A stretch of DNA of 64,000 nucleotides from a virus. Below the pieces are notes generated by a model. That model was given only the letters and a program-made list of their open reading frames with translations. It searched no databases and was not told the DNA's origin. Positions 1 through 9,457 of the stretch are shown piece by piece; the first letter of the stretch is position 1; every line of letters begins with the position of its first letter. The position numbers were made by a program, and so were the translations under genes. The stretch covers positions 47,974-111,973 of the IMG/VR virus record IMGVR_UViG_3300046787_000099. One strand, written 5' to 3'.

Positions 1-3000
1 ATGAAGGATTACCCAAATAAGCAGCTTGTGGATTGCTTGTATTGATTGTAAGCATTGTGTTATATAACAATGACTTATTCTCAAAGCGAGCAAGGATAGC
101 CTTGTTCTGAATACCATCAAGAGAAACTAAGTTACCAAAGTTCTGAGGGAAATCAAAGAATGCTAATGGTGTATAACTTAACCAGCTATTTACTTTGTTG
201 CTAGGATTAGTATCTTGTGCCTCTGAGTAAACAGCTCTGAATGGATAATATGTATTGCAGTTGTTCTCACTCCAATCAGCAGGAAGATGAGAGAAGAAGT
301 TCTCTGTATTCTGCTTAGAGTAAGACACATTGTAATAGTAAGTATTGTCTTGAGCAATAGGTACAAATGTTTGTTGTAACCATTGATCAGGAATACCAGA
401 GCTTACACGAGGATAGAAGTCTCCTTCTCTATTGTTAAATGATTGACGTAAGTCTAAGTTAATAGAACTCTCACAATAGAAATACGGAATACCATACGCA
501 AACATGTAGAACTTACCTGTGTACGATGCAGTGTTTGTACCCAAGCTGCTACCTCCCAACACTGTTGTTGTGGTAGTAGTTGTACCATTAAGAGGAGACT
601 CTGAAGGGCAATCAAAGTTATGAGCCTTGATTGATATAATGTTTCTTAATGTAGATATAGGTGCACCAGAATCAGGCTTATTGAAATCATACAACACTGA
701 TCTTGAAGAATGCCAGTATTGAGGATAAGCAATGTTACCTAATTGATCATACTCAATATCACTATCATCTGGAGCATTTACTCTATTATCAATAAAGAAC
801 GGAAGCTTAGTCTTGAATGCAAAACGAGAGATGAATGTATCACCACCAAATACAGTTTGGATTCCTGGTGTAGAATCAACATCTACTTGGAATCCTGTAT
901 CAATTGTAGTGTACGTATATATCTGTCCCCATTGATTAGGTAGTATATTCTTTAATGAACCATAGTAAGATACTACATTAATAGTTTCTAAGAACTCAGG
1001 AACACCACAGTTACCACTTTGTGATAAAGTGAATCTTGAGTTATCTTCAATCTGTCCATTAAGAGAAGGTGTGTCTTGAGCATAAGGAAGAGCAGTCTTT
1101 GATGCTGCTGTCTTTAAGTATACAGATGTTTCTCTTTGGAAGTTGTTTATATCATGATCATCACTAACAGACTGAACACCTGGAAGTAAGTATTGATAAA
1201 GATCAAGCTCACGTTGTTTGATACCTGCACCATTAGCAACATCAGCAGAGTAATCATACTGTGCTACAGAGTTGAATGAATATGCAAAGTTCTTTCTACT
1301 AATACCATTAATATAGATAGTTAGATAAGCTTGATACATAGTAAACATACCAGCCTGATTAAACGGACTAGTAATATTAGCAACCTTATAACTATCTAAT
1401 AATGCTTGATATTGAATCTCTTTAGTTAATAGTCTATATCTAGCATTGTTCTTCACTTCTACAAAGTGTGCACTACCTGCACCAAACATTGCATTCTCTA
1501 ACTTAAGAACAGATCCTAGTGAAGGTTGTCCAAAAGAAGTTTCAGGTGAGTTGAATATATATCTATACTTAGAAGCATCTGTAGAGAAACCATCTAAGTT
1601 TGCAGGTTGACAATAAGGATTTACATTACTAAATGCTACTGTATATCTAGTATCTCCACCAGTGAACTGAGGAGTAGTTGCAGAACAAATTATAACAGGC
1701 TCATCTGCAAGAACTGTAAGAGGAGTGTTAGTAGGATAAGTTAAAGCATCCTGATAGACAAATGTAGTAGATGACTGAGATGTTATTCTGTAGAACTTAG
1801 CATTGTATTGAGCTACAGGATTAGTAATTGTTGTAGTTCCAGTTAATATAACTGGTTGTGTTACAGAGCAAATATACTGCACACCTGCAGATAAATCTAA
1901 ACTTACTAATTCTCCTGTAGAAGAACTGTTGTATTGAATACTAGCAAATGCTGGTGTATCTAACTTCCAATAAATAGACTCACTGTTGTAAGCATTGTTT
2001 TCTTCAAGAAGGAATGGATCTCTGCTAACATCATTATAAGGATAGTTAGCATAGTAGTATGATGTATTCTCACGAGTGTATTTACCTACGTTACGTAGAA
2101 TACCTTTTGCTACAATAGATTTATTTGTAGATCTATTACCACGAACAATCTTGAATCCAGCAATCTCAGCCTTTTGATCTGCTGTCAAATCAGAAGCAGC
2201 AATCAAATCTAATACTTGTTGTGTATCAATTCTTACACCAAGAGGGAATACAGACTCAGGGTTCTGCATAACTGGTGAAATAGGTGTTGATACACTATAT
2301 GAAGGAGACTCATAAATAGGACTAACTAGAACATCAGGAAACTTGTGATGTCTAATTGGTTGACCAGCAAGATCTCCCCACACATTAGGATCACAAGGAT
2401 ATGTCTCTAATGATTCCCAATATGCAAACTCTCCATACTTATATGGTGTAGCACCATTGATACTAGCACCTGAACCATTCCCTGTTACAGATGCAGTGTT
2501 ATAAATCTTCCATGTAGGAGCAGATGTTCCTGTACCAATATAGTCAGGATTGCTATTAGGAATAGCTACTAAGTCTGAAGCAACCGATGCTCTACCAGGA
2601 ATGTGGAAACCATCTGTCTGCTTACCATTCCTCAATAAGAATACAATCTCAAATGCATACACCTCATCACGTAAATATCCACGTAAGTCTGTAGCATTTA
2701 ACTCATTTGCATAGTCTTGATTAGCAGGCATTTTGTACGTCTGCCACATCAAAGAAATATCGTTAGCAATCTTCTGATAACTTAATCGATCATCAGATGT
2801 TAAACCATCCCAAATAAGAATATCTTGTACAGATGTAATATCTTGAGCAACACTATAATAAGGTTGTTTCTCAAAGATGTCAGCAATAGTTAATCTGATT
2901 TGCTCTTGATTCTGTCCTGTATAAGTTATTTGTCTAGTTCTACCATCAATGAAGTAAGTACCAATTAGTTCTACAGATACTATAGCGTTGATGTTCTTGA

Positions 3001-3817
3001 TTACAGCAACATTGTAATACTCAAAGTATCCTGTTAAATCTAAGTTAGCAATATCTACAACAATAGACTTATTAACTGGGTAGTTAAAGTTTAATGTCTC
3101 AACGTTAGTGTTAGCAATAGGAAGAGGATTGGTAATAGAATAGTATGATGTATAACCAACACCATTAGCATTAGAATACTGAATAGCAAATTGGTATGTA
3201 CCAGATATAAGCTCACCACCATTAACTACCTCAGCTATATCTAATACAGGAATATCAAAGTTAGGTTGGATCTTTAACTTGTTACAATCAATCTCTCTTG
3301 TTGAAATAGTTTCACAAAGATTATCTCCAATAACTGTAACATAAGGAATGTTATCAATATCTAGATATCTACGAGGGTTTAATCCATCAGTCCAATAGAT
3401 TTCAGTTGTACAGTTTGATATCTTATGTACAGCCTTGTGAATAGGATTGTCAATGTTAAAGTTTAGACATGGAGAATTGATGTATGTATTATACACACAA
3501 TCATTGTTATCCATATATCCAATCTCAGAATCTCCAGTGTTAGGATTTACTAAGAAGAATATATGTTTGTTCTTCTCTTGAATAAAGTGTTCTCCAATAA
3601 GAACATAATCTTCAGGAAACTGTAAACACAGCACATTACCTGCCTCATTCTGATAGTTTACAGAATCGGAGTCAAAGTTTTCTATAGCCGCATTCAATGC
3701 ATATGTAAGCTTGCCTTTAGGTACTTGAGCAAGAGTTTGGTCCATGTTAAGACCACTCTGTGCAGCATTAAAGTTTTGCTTTACATTCCCTTGATTAGTT
3801 GTTTCTTCTCCAGCCAT
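1..3817 (-). CDS. large tail protein (nozzle/muzzle-type candidate), 3' end outside window
   Basis: An open frame begins with ATG at 3817 (MAGEETTNQGNVKQNF) and runs off the left edge after about 1272 codons; the stretches I translated contain no stop. The protein is polar and rich in Asn, Thr, Tyr and Ser with no membrane segment, as expected of a beta-rich structural protein. A short all-Thr run lies near positions 560-590. It is the last gene visible in the virion block and overlaps the preceding connector gene by 23 nt. In crAss-like and T7-like phages the gene after the ring/connector proteins usually encodes a very large tail nozzle or muzzle protein. That role is inferred from position and size; I see no diagnostic motif. 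Confidence 0.8.
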   Translation of the reverse strand, partial: MAGEETTNQGNVKQNFNAAQSGLNMDQTLAQVPKGKLTYALNAAIENFDSDSVNYQNEAGNVLCLQFPEDYVLIGEHFIQEKNKHIFFLVNPNTGDSEIGYMDNNDCVYNTYINSPCLNFNIDNPIHKAVHKISNCTTEIYWTDGLNPRRYLDIDNIPYVTVIGDNLCETISTREIDCNKLKIQPNFDIPVLDIAEVVNGGELISGTYQFAIQYSNANGVGYTSYYSITNPLPIANTNVETLNFNYPVNKSIVVDIANLDLTGYFEYYNVAVIKNINAIVSVELIGTYFIDGRTRQITYTGQNQEQIRLTIADIFEKQPYYSVAQDITSVQDILIWDGLTSDDRLSYQKIANDISLMWQTYKMPANQDYANELNATDLRGYLRDEVYAFEIVFLLRNGKQTDGFHIPGRASVASDLVAIPNSNPDYIGTGTSAPTWKIYNTASVTGNGSGASINGATPYKYGEFAYWESLETYPCDPNVWGDLAGQPIRHHKFPDVLVSPIYESPSYSVSTPISPVMQNPESVFPLGVRIDTQQVLDLIAASDLTADQKAEIAGFKIVRGNRSTNKSIVAKGILRNVGKYTRENTSYYYANYPYNDVSRDPFLLEENNAYNSESIYWKLDTPAFASIQYNSSSTGELVSLDLSAGVQYICSVTQPVILTGTTTITNPVAQYNAKFYRITSQSSTTFVYQDALTYPTNTPLTVLADEPVIICSATTPQFTGGDTRYTVAFSNVNPYCQPANLDGFSTDASKYRYIFNSPETSFGQPSLGSVLKLENAMFGAGSAHFVEVKNNARYRLLTKEIQYQALLDSYKVANITSPFNQAGMFTMYQAYLTIYINGISRKNFAYSFNSVAQYDYSADVANGAGIKQRELDLYQYLLPGVQSVSDDHDINNFQRETSVYLKTAASKTALPYAQDTPSLNGQIEDNSRFTLSQSGNCGVPEFLETINVVSYYGSLKNILPNQWGQIYTYTTIDTGFQVDVDSTPGIQTVFGGDTFISRFAFKTKLPFFIDNRVNAPDDSDIEYDQLGNIAYPQYWHSSRSVLYDFNKPDSGAPISTLRNIISIKAHNFDCPSESPLNGTTTTTTTVLGGSSLGTNTASYTGKFYMFAYGIPYFYCESSINLDLRQSFNNREGDFYPRVSSGIPDQWLQQTFVPIAQDNTYYYNVSYSKQNTENFFSHLPADWSENNCNTYYPFRAVYSEAQDTNPSNKVNSWLSYTPLAFFDFPQNFGNLVSLDGIQNKAILARFENKSLLYNTMLTINTSNPQAAYLGNPS

Positions 3818-4763
3818 ATCTATTTGTTCTGTTTGGCAGTTCGTACATGTTGAACCTGTTTAGGTCATTCTTGATTCTGCGTTGTTTCTCCCAAGGAGTT
3901 TGCTTCTTTATTTCAATGTCTGCCATAATGAATGCTTCCTCAGAAAGTTGCTTATAATAGCCAAGTTTCTTCTGTAGCTGTTCGAACGTCTCATCTGTTA
4001 ATTGGTTAGATAGGGTTTCAAATATCTTGTACTTAATAAATGCTTCTACATACTCTCTAATACGATAGTTATCAGGAATCAATTGATTACCAATACCATC
4101 ATACTCAACAGTATAGAATATCAAGTGAACAATACCATTTCTGAAGTTAGTGACAAACTTGTTGTCTCTGATATCAAAACTATCATAACCAGCAGCCCCA
4201 GGAGTGAACTCGCGAATCGTAGGTACTGAAGGAGCAAAATCCCATGACTCAGTATACTTTACATCACAGTTAGCCTGTGCAGATAAATTGCCTGGCTTAA
4301 GTAAATATTCTTTCTTGTATGATCTAGTAGTTTGTGTATTAGTCTTGTATACAGCTTGAATTAAATCAGGCATACAAGAAGGACATCCTGTTGTACATGT
4401 AGGGTTAGAACAAGGAACACCACCAACTGTAACAGGAGAAACTTGAATAGTTGTAGCTGAAGCAGCTTGAGAATAGAATGAGTTAGCAGATTGGTATGGC
4501 AACTGAGGAATCTCTGTAGCCATCCATGCTTCTCTTACAGCAAAGAAGTTATCTGGAAGTCTTGCTTGAAAGTCTTGGATGTGAAGAATTTGTTCACTAA
4601 TAACATAAGTAGCTCTACCTAACTTACGAAGACACTTATCCAAGTAAGTAGGGAACAATAAGTCATCTACAGCTCCTGTATCAAAGTAGCTTTTTAACTC
4701 CTCTTTAACTGTAGAGTAAACAGGCTCAGGAGAGACAAAGTTATATTTATAGTAGTACGACAT
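3795..4763 (-). CDS. connector/ring-type tail protein
   Basis: 322 aa, ATG start after an A/T-rich leader. The N-terminal third is helical with a LDKCLRKLGRATYV-like segment, the middle has a Cys cluster (C118, C123, C127, C130), and the C-terminal third is charged and helical (about residues 235-310). It sits between a GFGEF-containing protein and the large tail protein, the position of head-to-tail connector or tail tubular proteins (T7 gp11 / P22 gp4 type) in crAss-like phages. Function is inferred from synteny. The Cys cluster may bind a metal or form disulfides in the particle. Confidence 0.75.
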   Translation of the reverse strand: MSYYYKYNFVSPEPVYSTVKEELKSYFDTGAVDDLLFPTYLDKCLRKLGRATYVISEQILHIQDFQARLPDNFFAVREAWMATEIPQLPYQSANSFYSQAASATTIQVSPVTVGGVPCSNPTCTTGCPSCMPDLIQAVYKTNTQTTRSYKKEYLLKPGNLSAQANCDVKYTESWDFAPSVPTIREFTPGAAGYDSFDIRDNKFVTNFRNGIVHLIFYTVEYDGIGNQLIPDNYRIREYVEAFIKYKIFETLSNQLTDETFEQLQKKLGYYKQLSEEAFIMADIEIKKQTPWEKQRRIKNDLNRFNMYELPNRTNRYGWRRNN

Positions 4764-4766
4764 AAG

Positions 4767-5246
4767 TTATTTTTTCCACTCACGATAGATATGTTGATAT
4801 TTCTCGTCAGTCTTTATATAGTGAGATAATAGTCTTGATGTTGTTCTGGTAGGTTTAAAGTACCAAAGGTTTGTATGCTTTAATCTAGCTGTCTCTCTAA
4901 ACCACATCCATCCAAAGAAGTATCCCTCCGTGTGGTAATTGAAATTGTAGATTCTCTTTCCCTTCTCTTTACTCTTTTGCCAATCAATAGGCAAGTTAAT
5001 TACATCTACACCATCCACCTTCTTAAACTTCTTTCTCTTCTTCTTGTTAATAGAGAACTCACCAAAGCCAAGTGGTAACTTAGCTTTCTCTCCAGTTTCA
5101 AGAATGTAGTTTTTGAATGCCTCGTTGAACGAGTAGATGATGTTCCTCCACTCATCAAATGTGAGCTTTATTAGAGGATGCTTCTTACAGAAGCTTTTGT
5201 AGTTGTCTTTGCTGGATGATCTCCAGTCTATTTTAACTCTTGGCAT
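4767..5246 (-). CDS. basic virion-block protein with HU/IHF-like GFGEF motif
   Basis: 159 aa, strongly basic (KKKRKKFKK around residues 68-76) and aromatic in the C-terminal half (YFFGWMWFRETARL). Residues 57-63 (LPLGFGEF) resemble the conserved GFG(S/K)F strand of HU/IHF proteins and the VEISGFGKF motif of the IHF-like gene at 21852-22295. It starts exactly where the preceding connector gene stops (1-nt overlap at 5246). It could be an IHF-like DNA-binding protein placed in the tail block or a structural protein that contacts DNA. I cannot decide from sequence alone. Confidence 0.65.
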   Translation of the reverse strand: MPRVKIDWRSSSKDNYKSFCKKHPLIKLTFDEWRNIIYSFNEAFKNYILETGEKAKLPLGFGEFSINKKKRKKFKKVDGVDVINLPIDWQKSKEKGKRIYNFNYHTEGYFFGWMWFRETARLKHTNLWYFKPTRTTSRLLSHYIKTDEKYQHIYREWKK

Positions 5247-5959
5247 TATTGCTTGCTTACTTGATCATCTTTATTGTCAGATGTTTTATCATCATTGATC
5301 TTAAAGTATGTCGAGATTAGTTTCTGTGAGGTTAATTCTAACACTTGCTTCTCTAAGTATCCTGGACATCCATACTCTTTGTCTAATGGATTCTTGCAAT
5401 ACTCATTAAGATCTACACCATTTGCACAACAACATTCAGAGAACATGATCTCATTTGGAACATCTTCCTCAAAGAATGCTGCAATACGTACAGCTTGTAA
5501 CAATGGATTACTAACATATAGATATCCATTAACAATCCAGTAGTATGGCTGATTCTTGATTAAAGGAAGAGATAATAGATTTAGATATCTATTGATTGTT
5601 ACTTCCTTAAATCTAGTTCCTTGACCTCCCATAGCATTGATAGACCACACACCTTGAATAAGGTATTGATAGTTACCTTCTGCAATACGAGGAAGCTTGA
5701 ATCTAGTTCTAGATACATTACATGGATCAACATAATCACAACACTCAGAGATAGGTACTTGAATCATCTCTAAGCAAGGGATGGTTGTGAAGATGGTATC
5801 TGTAGCCCAAAGTCTACGAAGATTAGTCTCACGTTTAAGTAATAGCTGCGTGTTGTTTTTAATCTCAGACGCAACAACCCTATCAGTGATAAGGTTGTCC
5901 GTTGATAGCAATTTGTGCATTGAACGCACGTCTGAAACTAATTTTCTTAATGTTGCCAT
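5246..5959 (-). CDS. ring/connector structural protein
   Basis: 237 aa. It opens with a helical segment (residues 1-50), followed by a Cys-containing region (C62, C73, C74, C80), a probable beta domain around LINRYLNLLSLPLI-type sequence, and a charged Lys/Asp-rich tail. A similar Cys arrangement is seen in the connector protein encoded at 3795-4763. It is located two genes before that protein, between the phosphoesterase and the GFGEF protein. Position suggests a neck ring or tail tubular subunit; no family motif is decisive. Confidence 0.7.
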   Translation of the reverse strand: MATLRKLVSDVRSMHKLLSTDNLITDRVVASEIKNNTQLLLKRETNLRRLWATDTIFTTIPCLEMIQVPISECCDYVDPCNVSRTRFKLPRIAEGNYQYLIQGVWSINAMGGQGTRFKEVTINRYLNLLSLPLIKNQPYYWIVNGYLYVSNPLLQAVRIAAFFEEDVPNEIMFSECCCANGVDLNEYCKNPLDKEYGCPGYLEKQVLELTSQKLISTYFKINDDKTSDNKDDQVSKQ

Positions 5960-5961
5960 TG

Positions 5962-7188
5962 TTATATTCTTTCTTCAAATTCAGCAATCTTGCCAGTGTC
6001 CTTGTTATAGACTAGAGCAAGTGCTGCTCTAACACTATGAACATAGTTGTTATCTAAGTGCCATCTATCTGTACCAGACAAGCTAGGCATTTGTTGTATT
6101 CTTACACCTTTGACTTCCTTAGCCATGTAGTGGTGTTTATCTCCTGTGTGAACCTCTCTGTACTTAGCATATCCAAACATTTGACTATACTCAGGATGAG
6201 TTGCAAACAATAATGGAAGATCTTCAATCTTACAGTTACCATGATGATAACCAATGAATGTATCACCTACCATTACACCTTTCACTGTACTGTGTTCTCT
6301 TATGAAAGATACACTAGGATCATTCTTGAAGAATACATCTAGTGCATGTGCTAGGTAATAAGACTTAGTTCTGTCATGATTACCTTGTACTAATACTACC
6401 TTCACATTCTCACACACTCTACTGATTGCCTTGATAGTATCTACAAGCAAGTTAAAGCCTGCTTCATATTCATCAGCATAGTCCATAATAGTGTCTTGTG
6501 GAGTACCATTTGTTGTCTGATGCTGATAGTTATCAGTGTGAAAGAAATCGTTTGATATAGGGAACACAATCGTGTCTATATCATACAATGATGTCACATT
6601 ACCAATAAGAGATGTAGCAGTTGTGTAATATCTTGCACACCTTGTCCATACAGAGTTATCACCATCTATGTGTCTCTTAGCTAAGTGATAGTCAGATAAT
6701 GATAATTCAACATCTACCATCTTTTGCTCAATGTGATTAGATGTATGTTTTGGTTCAGGAATGTAGTTAGATTTGTAATTTTCTAGGAACTTTGCAAAGT
6801 CCTCAGGAGTGTAGTCTTTAGCTTCTTTTCTCTTAGAGAATACTGAAGAAGTAAATTTACCATTAGGTAATAACTTAGACCAGTAGTTTGTAATAACGTA
6901 TTTATCAAGGTTAATCTTGTGCAGAGCAGCAAGCTCTATATCATCCTTGGGTTCAAAATCGAGAATCAATATGCTCTCAATAGTTCCTTTCTCATTGTTA
7001 ATCTTTCGTACAGATTCACACAATAAAGGTGCTTTCAATGGATCGTTTTGTTCTCCCTCTCTTAGCTCTTTTAACAATTCATCTACTTCATTTTCAGTAA
7101 TACCAAGCCTTGAGGCATAGTATGTTTTACTTTTCTTATGCTTCATTAATGCTTGAAGCATCGAAAGTTGATCCTGGTTTCCAGTCAT
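5962..7188 (-). CDS. calcineurin-like metallophosphoesterase
   Basis: 408 aa. The catalytic core shows the ordered metal ligands of calcineurin-like phosphoesterases: SDYHLAK (D166, H168), SNDFFHTD (N213, D214), QGNHDR (N270, H271, D272), GYHHGN (H315, H316) and TGDKHH (H352, H353). The first 50 residues (YYASRLGITENEVDELLKEL) look like a helix-turn-helix. These enzymes hydrolyse phosphomonoesters or diesters, including nucleic acid ends; the substrate is unknown here. The gene follows a terminator at 7304-7327 and is surrounded by tail genes, so it may act on DNA during assembly or be carried in the particle. It lacks any signal peptide. Confidence 0.9.
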   Translation of the reverse strand: MTGNQDQLSMLQALMKHKKSKTYYASRLGITENEVDELLKELREGEQNDPLKAPLLCESVRKINNEKGTIESILILDFEPKDDIELAALHKINLDKYVITNYWSKLLPNGKFTSSVFSKRKEAKDYTPEDFAKFLENYKSNYIPEPKHTSNHIEQKMVDVELSLSDYHLAKRHIDGDNSVWTRCARYYTTATSLIGNVTSLYDIDTIVFPISNDFFHTDNYQHQTTNGTPQDTIMDYADEYEAGFNLLVDTIKAISRVCENVKVVLVQGNHDRTKSYYLAHALDVFFKNDPSVSFIREHSTVKGVMVGDTFIGYHHGNCKIEDLPLLFATHPEYSQMFGYAKYREVHTGDKHHYMAKEVKGVRIQQMPSLSGTDRWHLDNNYVHSVRAALALVYNKDTGKIAEFEERI

Positions 7189-7290
7189 CCTACTTGTAGT
7201 TTAGTTAAATTGTCCTAAATATAAAAATTAATTTCCGTATTTACCAAACTATTGTAACAGAATTAATTATATAGGTTAATCAAGTTAGTT

Positions 7291-7327
7291 ATAAAAAAGA
7301 AAACTCCCAGGGGTTTATTCCTGGGAG
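7291..7327 (-). terminator. rho-independent terminator
   Basis: On the minus strand, CTCCCAGG pairs with CCTGGGAG (7320-7327 with 7304-7311) around a short loop, followed by a T-rich run TTTTCTTTTTT down to 7291. It lies 37 nt after the stop of the gene at 7364-8020 and ends the fibre-protein cluster before the phosphoesterase gene, which then needs its own promoter in 7189-7290. Confidence 0.85.
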
Positions 7328-7363
7328 AAACCCTGTAAACCAACAAACAGGATTTTTTGTATC

Positions 7364-8020
7364 TTAAACTATCGTAATCTTTACAGTTTGATAGAATCCT
7401 GGAGCAACACCAGCACTACTCATAACCATTTGGAAGCTAGAGAATGTGAAGTTTGGTGTACCAGGAGTGATAGTTTGAAGGACAGTTGTACCATCATAAG
7501 CAATTCTCTCAATCTTCTGAATAGTTTTACCAGCACCAGAAACAATTGTAGATCCTCCTAATTGATACGATAATGTATTAACTAAATCTAGATTGTATGA
7601 TGTTGTGAAACTTCCATATCCACCTTGAGAATTCAACACTACTGTCGCATCACCTGAAGGAGTTACTTGGAATGCATAGTTATAATGAATTTCTGCAACT
7701 GTAGTTGTGGTTGTAGTTGTAGGAGTTGCTGTTGTAGTAGTACTAGTTGTTGTACTTGTACTTGTACTAGTTGTAGATGTTGTAGTTGTAGTTGATGTAA
7801 TTACATTCAAATCTACATATGTCTGACATGTTCCAGGAGAGGATACACGAATAGTTGTTGTTCCATCAGGAACTACTGTACTAATATATCCTGCAACTAA
7901 AGAGGCTTTAGATACTCCCGTAGCAAATGCAGTAGTGTAACCATCTGTATTTGAATACAAGTTAAATGTAGGACCAGTGTCCGCTCCTGCTAAAGTTAAT
8001 GTTATTGATACTGTTATCAT
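7364..8020 (-). CDS. two-domain fibre-like protein with Thr-rich linker
   Basis: 218 aa. Residues 1-74 and about 112-218 look like two beta-sandwich domains (alternating hydrophobic and Thr/Ser residues). They are joined by a linker of about 35 residues that is almost only Thr with some Ser, Ala, Pro and Val. The linker is encoded by ACA/ACT/ACC trinucleotide repeats. It begins 12 nt after the stop of the gene at 8032-8382, which itself ends in a Thr tract. It is last in the cluster of small fibre-type genes, so I infer a surface-exposed virion protein. Replication slippage in the repeat would change linker length without changing frame. Confidence 0.8.
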   Translation of the reverse strand: MITVSITLTLAGADTGPTFNLYSNTDGYTTAFATGVSKASLVAGYISTVVPDGTTTIRVSSPGTCQTYVDLNVITSTTTTTSTTSTSTSTTTSTTTTATPTTTTTTTVAEIHYNYAFQVTPSGDATVVLNSQGGYGSFTTSYNLDLVNTLSYQLGGSTIVSGAGKTIQKIERIAYDGTTVLQTITPGTPNFTFSSFQMVMSSAGVAPGFYQTVKITIV

Positions 8021-8031
8021 TTGGTTTAATA

Positions 8032-8382
8032 TTAACTAGTTGTGGTAGTAGTAGTTGTTGTTGGTGTTACAGTAGTTGTTGTTGTTGTCGTTGAACAACC
8101 ATTTACTAATGCACAGAATCTAGCTTTCAATACAGGATCATTAGAAATAGCAGTTAGTATCTGATCAGCTTGATTATCTGGATCAAGGGTATTGTCAATC
8201 TTTTGAATAACAACATTTAGTATATCAGCATAGTTTACTCCTGTGTAAGGTAAGTTAGGTCCATTATAGTAGATTAAATCTGTTTTAATTGGATATCCTA
8301 AGAACCTGTCACTCAAGCAACCTGCTGGATACAATGTATATACATTAGGACCATTACATGGCATTCCTGGTAAACAAGACAT
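8032..8382 (-). CDS. small virion-type protein with C-terminal Thr tract
   Basis: 116 aa starting at ATG 8382 (MSCLPGMPCNGPNV). A longer frame to 8418 would need a TTG start and overlap the previous gene, while the ATG at 8382 has the usual A/T leader. The body carries paired Cys residues near the N-terminus (MSCLPGMPC, like the MSCTNC of the preceding gene). The last 20 residues are nearly all Thr. Function is unknown; context and composition suggest an exposed head or tail fibre component. Confidence 0.75.
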   Translation of the reverse strand: MSCLPGMPCNGPNVYTLYPAGCLSDRFLGYPIKTDLIYYNGPNLPYTGVNYADILNVVIQKIDNTLDPDNQADQILTAISNDPVLKARFCALVNGCSTTTTTTTVTPTTTTTTTTS

Positions 8383-8393
8383 ATTGTTAAAAT

Positions 8394-9059
8394 TTAAACT
8401 GATGTGATAACTTGCCAAGCAGATCCTGTATACACATTAAGCTTAGAAGTTGTTGTATTAAAGATGATTAGACCAGTAGCAGGAGAAACCATTGCGTCTC
8501 TTTGACCTGTAGTCATGTTCTTAGCAGCAAGTCCTGGTAAGGATGCTTGATAAGAAGCAATAAGAGTGTTTAGATCTGCAAGCTTTACATAGTTAGTATC
8601 TACATCTAATGCTAATGCTTCAAGATCTGTTTCTGTTGCACAAACTTTGTTAATGATAGCTTGAACAACAAGGTGAGTATCAGAAGAATTCGTAACACCA
8701 GATAAACAATCTACATTATAATCAGCATTCAATGTAGTGATGGCAGCAGCTACAGCAGTCACCTGAGTTTGTAAACTACATGCAGCTTTAACTAATGCAG
8801 TGAATAACTCAACAGCATTAGGAACTCTTCCCACAGGTAGATAACCTGTAACAAGAGCACAGTAGTCTCCTGAAGAAATTGTAATGTCAATACCTGTTCC
8901 GTTTAGGAATGATACAACATTTGAGATGAGTGCTTCTTCTACAAGTAATAGATTATCACCATTAGAAATTCCTAATGGTACGCTATCTAACCCTGTATAT
9001 CTAACACATTTGTCAGGTGTAATCTCAACACACCCATTATAGCAATTTGTACAAGACAT
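8394..9059 (-). CDS. tail/head fibre-like protein
   Basis: 221 aa. The N-terminus has a Cys cluster (MSCTNCYNGCVEI, C16-18 region) and the middle is helical. The C-terminus (about 190-221) reads GLIIFNTTTSKLNVYTGSAW, a repeat unit found in many phage fibre and spike proteins of Bacteroidota phages and in related adhesins (GLIxYNTTTxKLxxYxGxxW). It is the second gene of a cluster of small, Thr/Ser-rich structural-type genes between 7364 and 10024. I infer a receptor-contact or trimerising fibre role. Confidence 0.8.
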   Translation of the reverse strand: MSCTNCYNGCVEITPDKCVRYTGLDSVPLGISNGDNLLLVEEALISNVVSFLNGTGIDITISSGDYCALVTGYLPVGRVPNAVELFTALVKAACSLQTQVTAVAAAITTLNADYNVDCLSGVTNSSDTHLVVQAIINKVCATETDLEALALDVDTNYVKLADLNTLIASYQASLPGLAAKNMTTGQRDAMVSPATGLIIFNTTTSKLNVYTGSAWQVITSV

Positions 9060-9066
9060 TTCTTTC

Positions 9067-9333
9067 TTATTTATGAATTAAAATTTTTACTCTACTAGCA
9101 ATCATTGCAACTGTGAATGGTTTACAATATTCAGGGTTACAAGCCTTGTAAGTCAAGACTTGTTTGTAATGTAATAAATCAGCAATCACCTGTCCTGGTA
9201 TATAGTAATTTAAAGCAAATACAATATTGTTAAATTGATGGTTAGCTAAGTCTGTTAGCTTGCAATCAATATCAGCTAGTAATACAGTTATACTAGAACA
9301 ATCAATACAATTGGTCAGTCTCGGTGTTAACAT
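9067..9333 (-). CDS. small Cys-containing virion-block protein
   Basis: 88 aa, ATG at 9333 preceded by an A/T-rich leader. It contains CIDCSS near residue 9, a helical centre, and KACNPEYCKPF near residue 63. It lies between the Cys-rich mini-protein and the fibre-like protein, 7 nt from the latter. I do not recognise the family. The shared Cys pairs across this run of genes suggest that neighbouring proteins may be disulfide-linked or metal-bound in the same structure. Confidence 0.7.
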   Translation of the reverse strand: MLTPRLTNCIDCSSITVLLADIDCKLTDLANHQFNNIVFALNYYIPGQVIADLLHYKQVLTYKACNPEYCKPFTVAMIASRVKILIHK

Positions 9334-9339
9334 TTCTTA

Positions 9340-9453
9340 TTATTTATTTACAATTGCTTCTTGTTGAACAGCATAGTTGCATGCTGAACAATAGCCATTT
9401 ACTAATTGACATCCGCAACCAACCTTTACTTGACATCTTTTACAATTTGCCAT
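9340..9453 (-). CDS. 37-aa Cys-rich zinc-ribbon-like mini-protein
   Basis: A short frame with ATG at 9453: MANCKRCQVKVGCGCQLVNG followed by YCSACNYAVQ. Cys at 4, 7, 13, 15, 22 and 25 form CxxC pairs typical of a small zinc ribbon. It fits between its neighbours (6 nt from the next start, 4 nt from the previous stop) and has an A/T leader, so it is probably a real gene. Role unknown. Confidence 0.6.
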   Translation of the reverse strand: MANCKRCQVKVGCGCQLVNGYCSACNYAVQQEAIVNK

Positions 9454-9457
9454 AATC

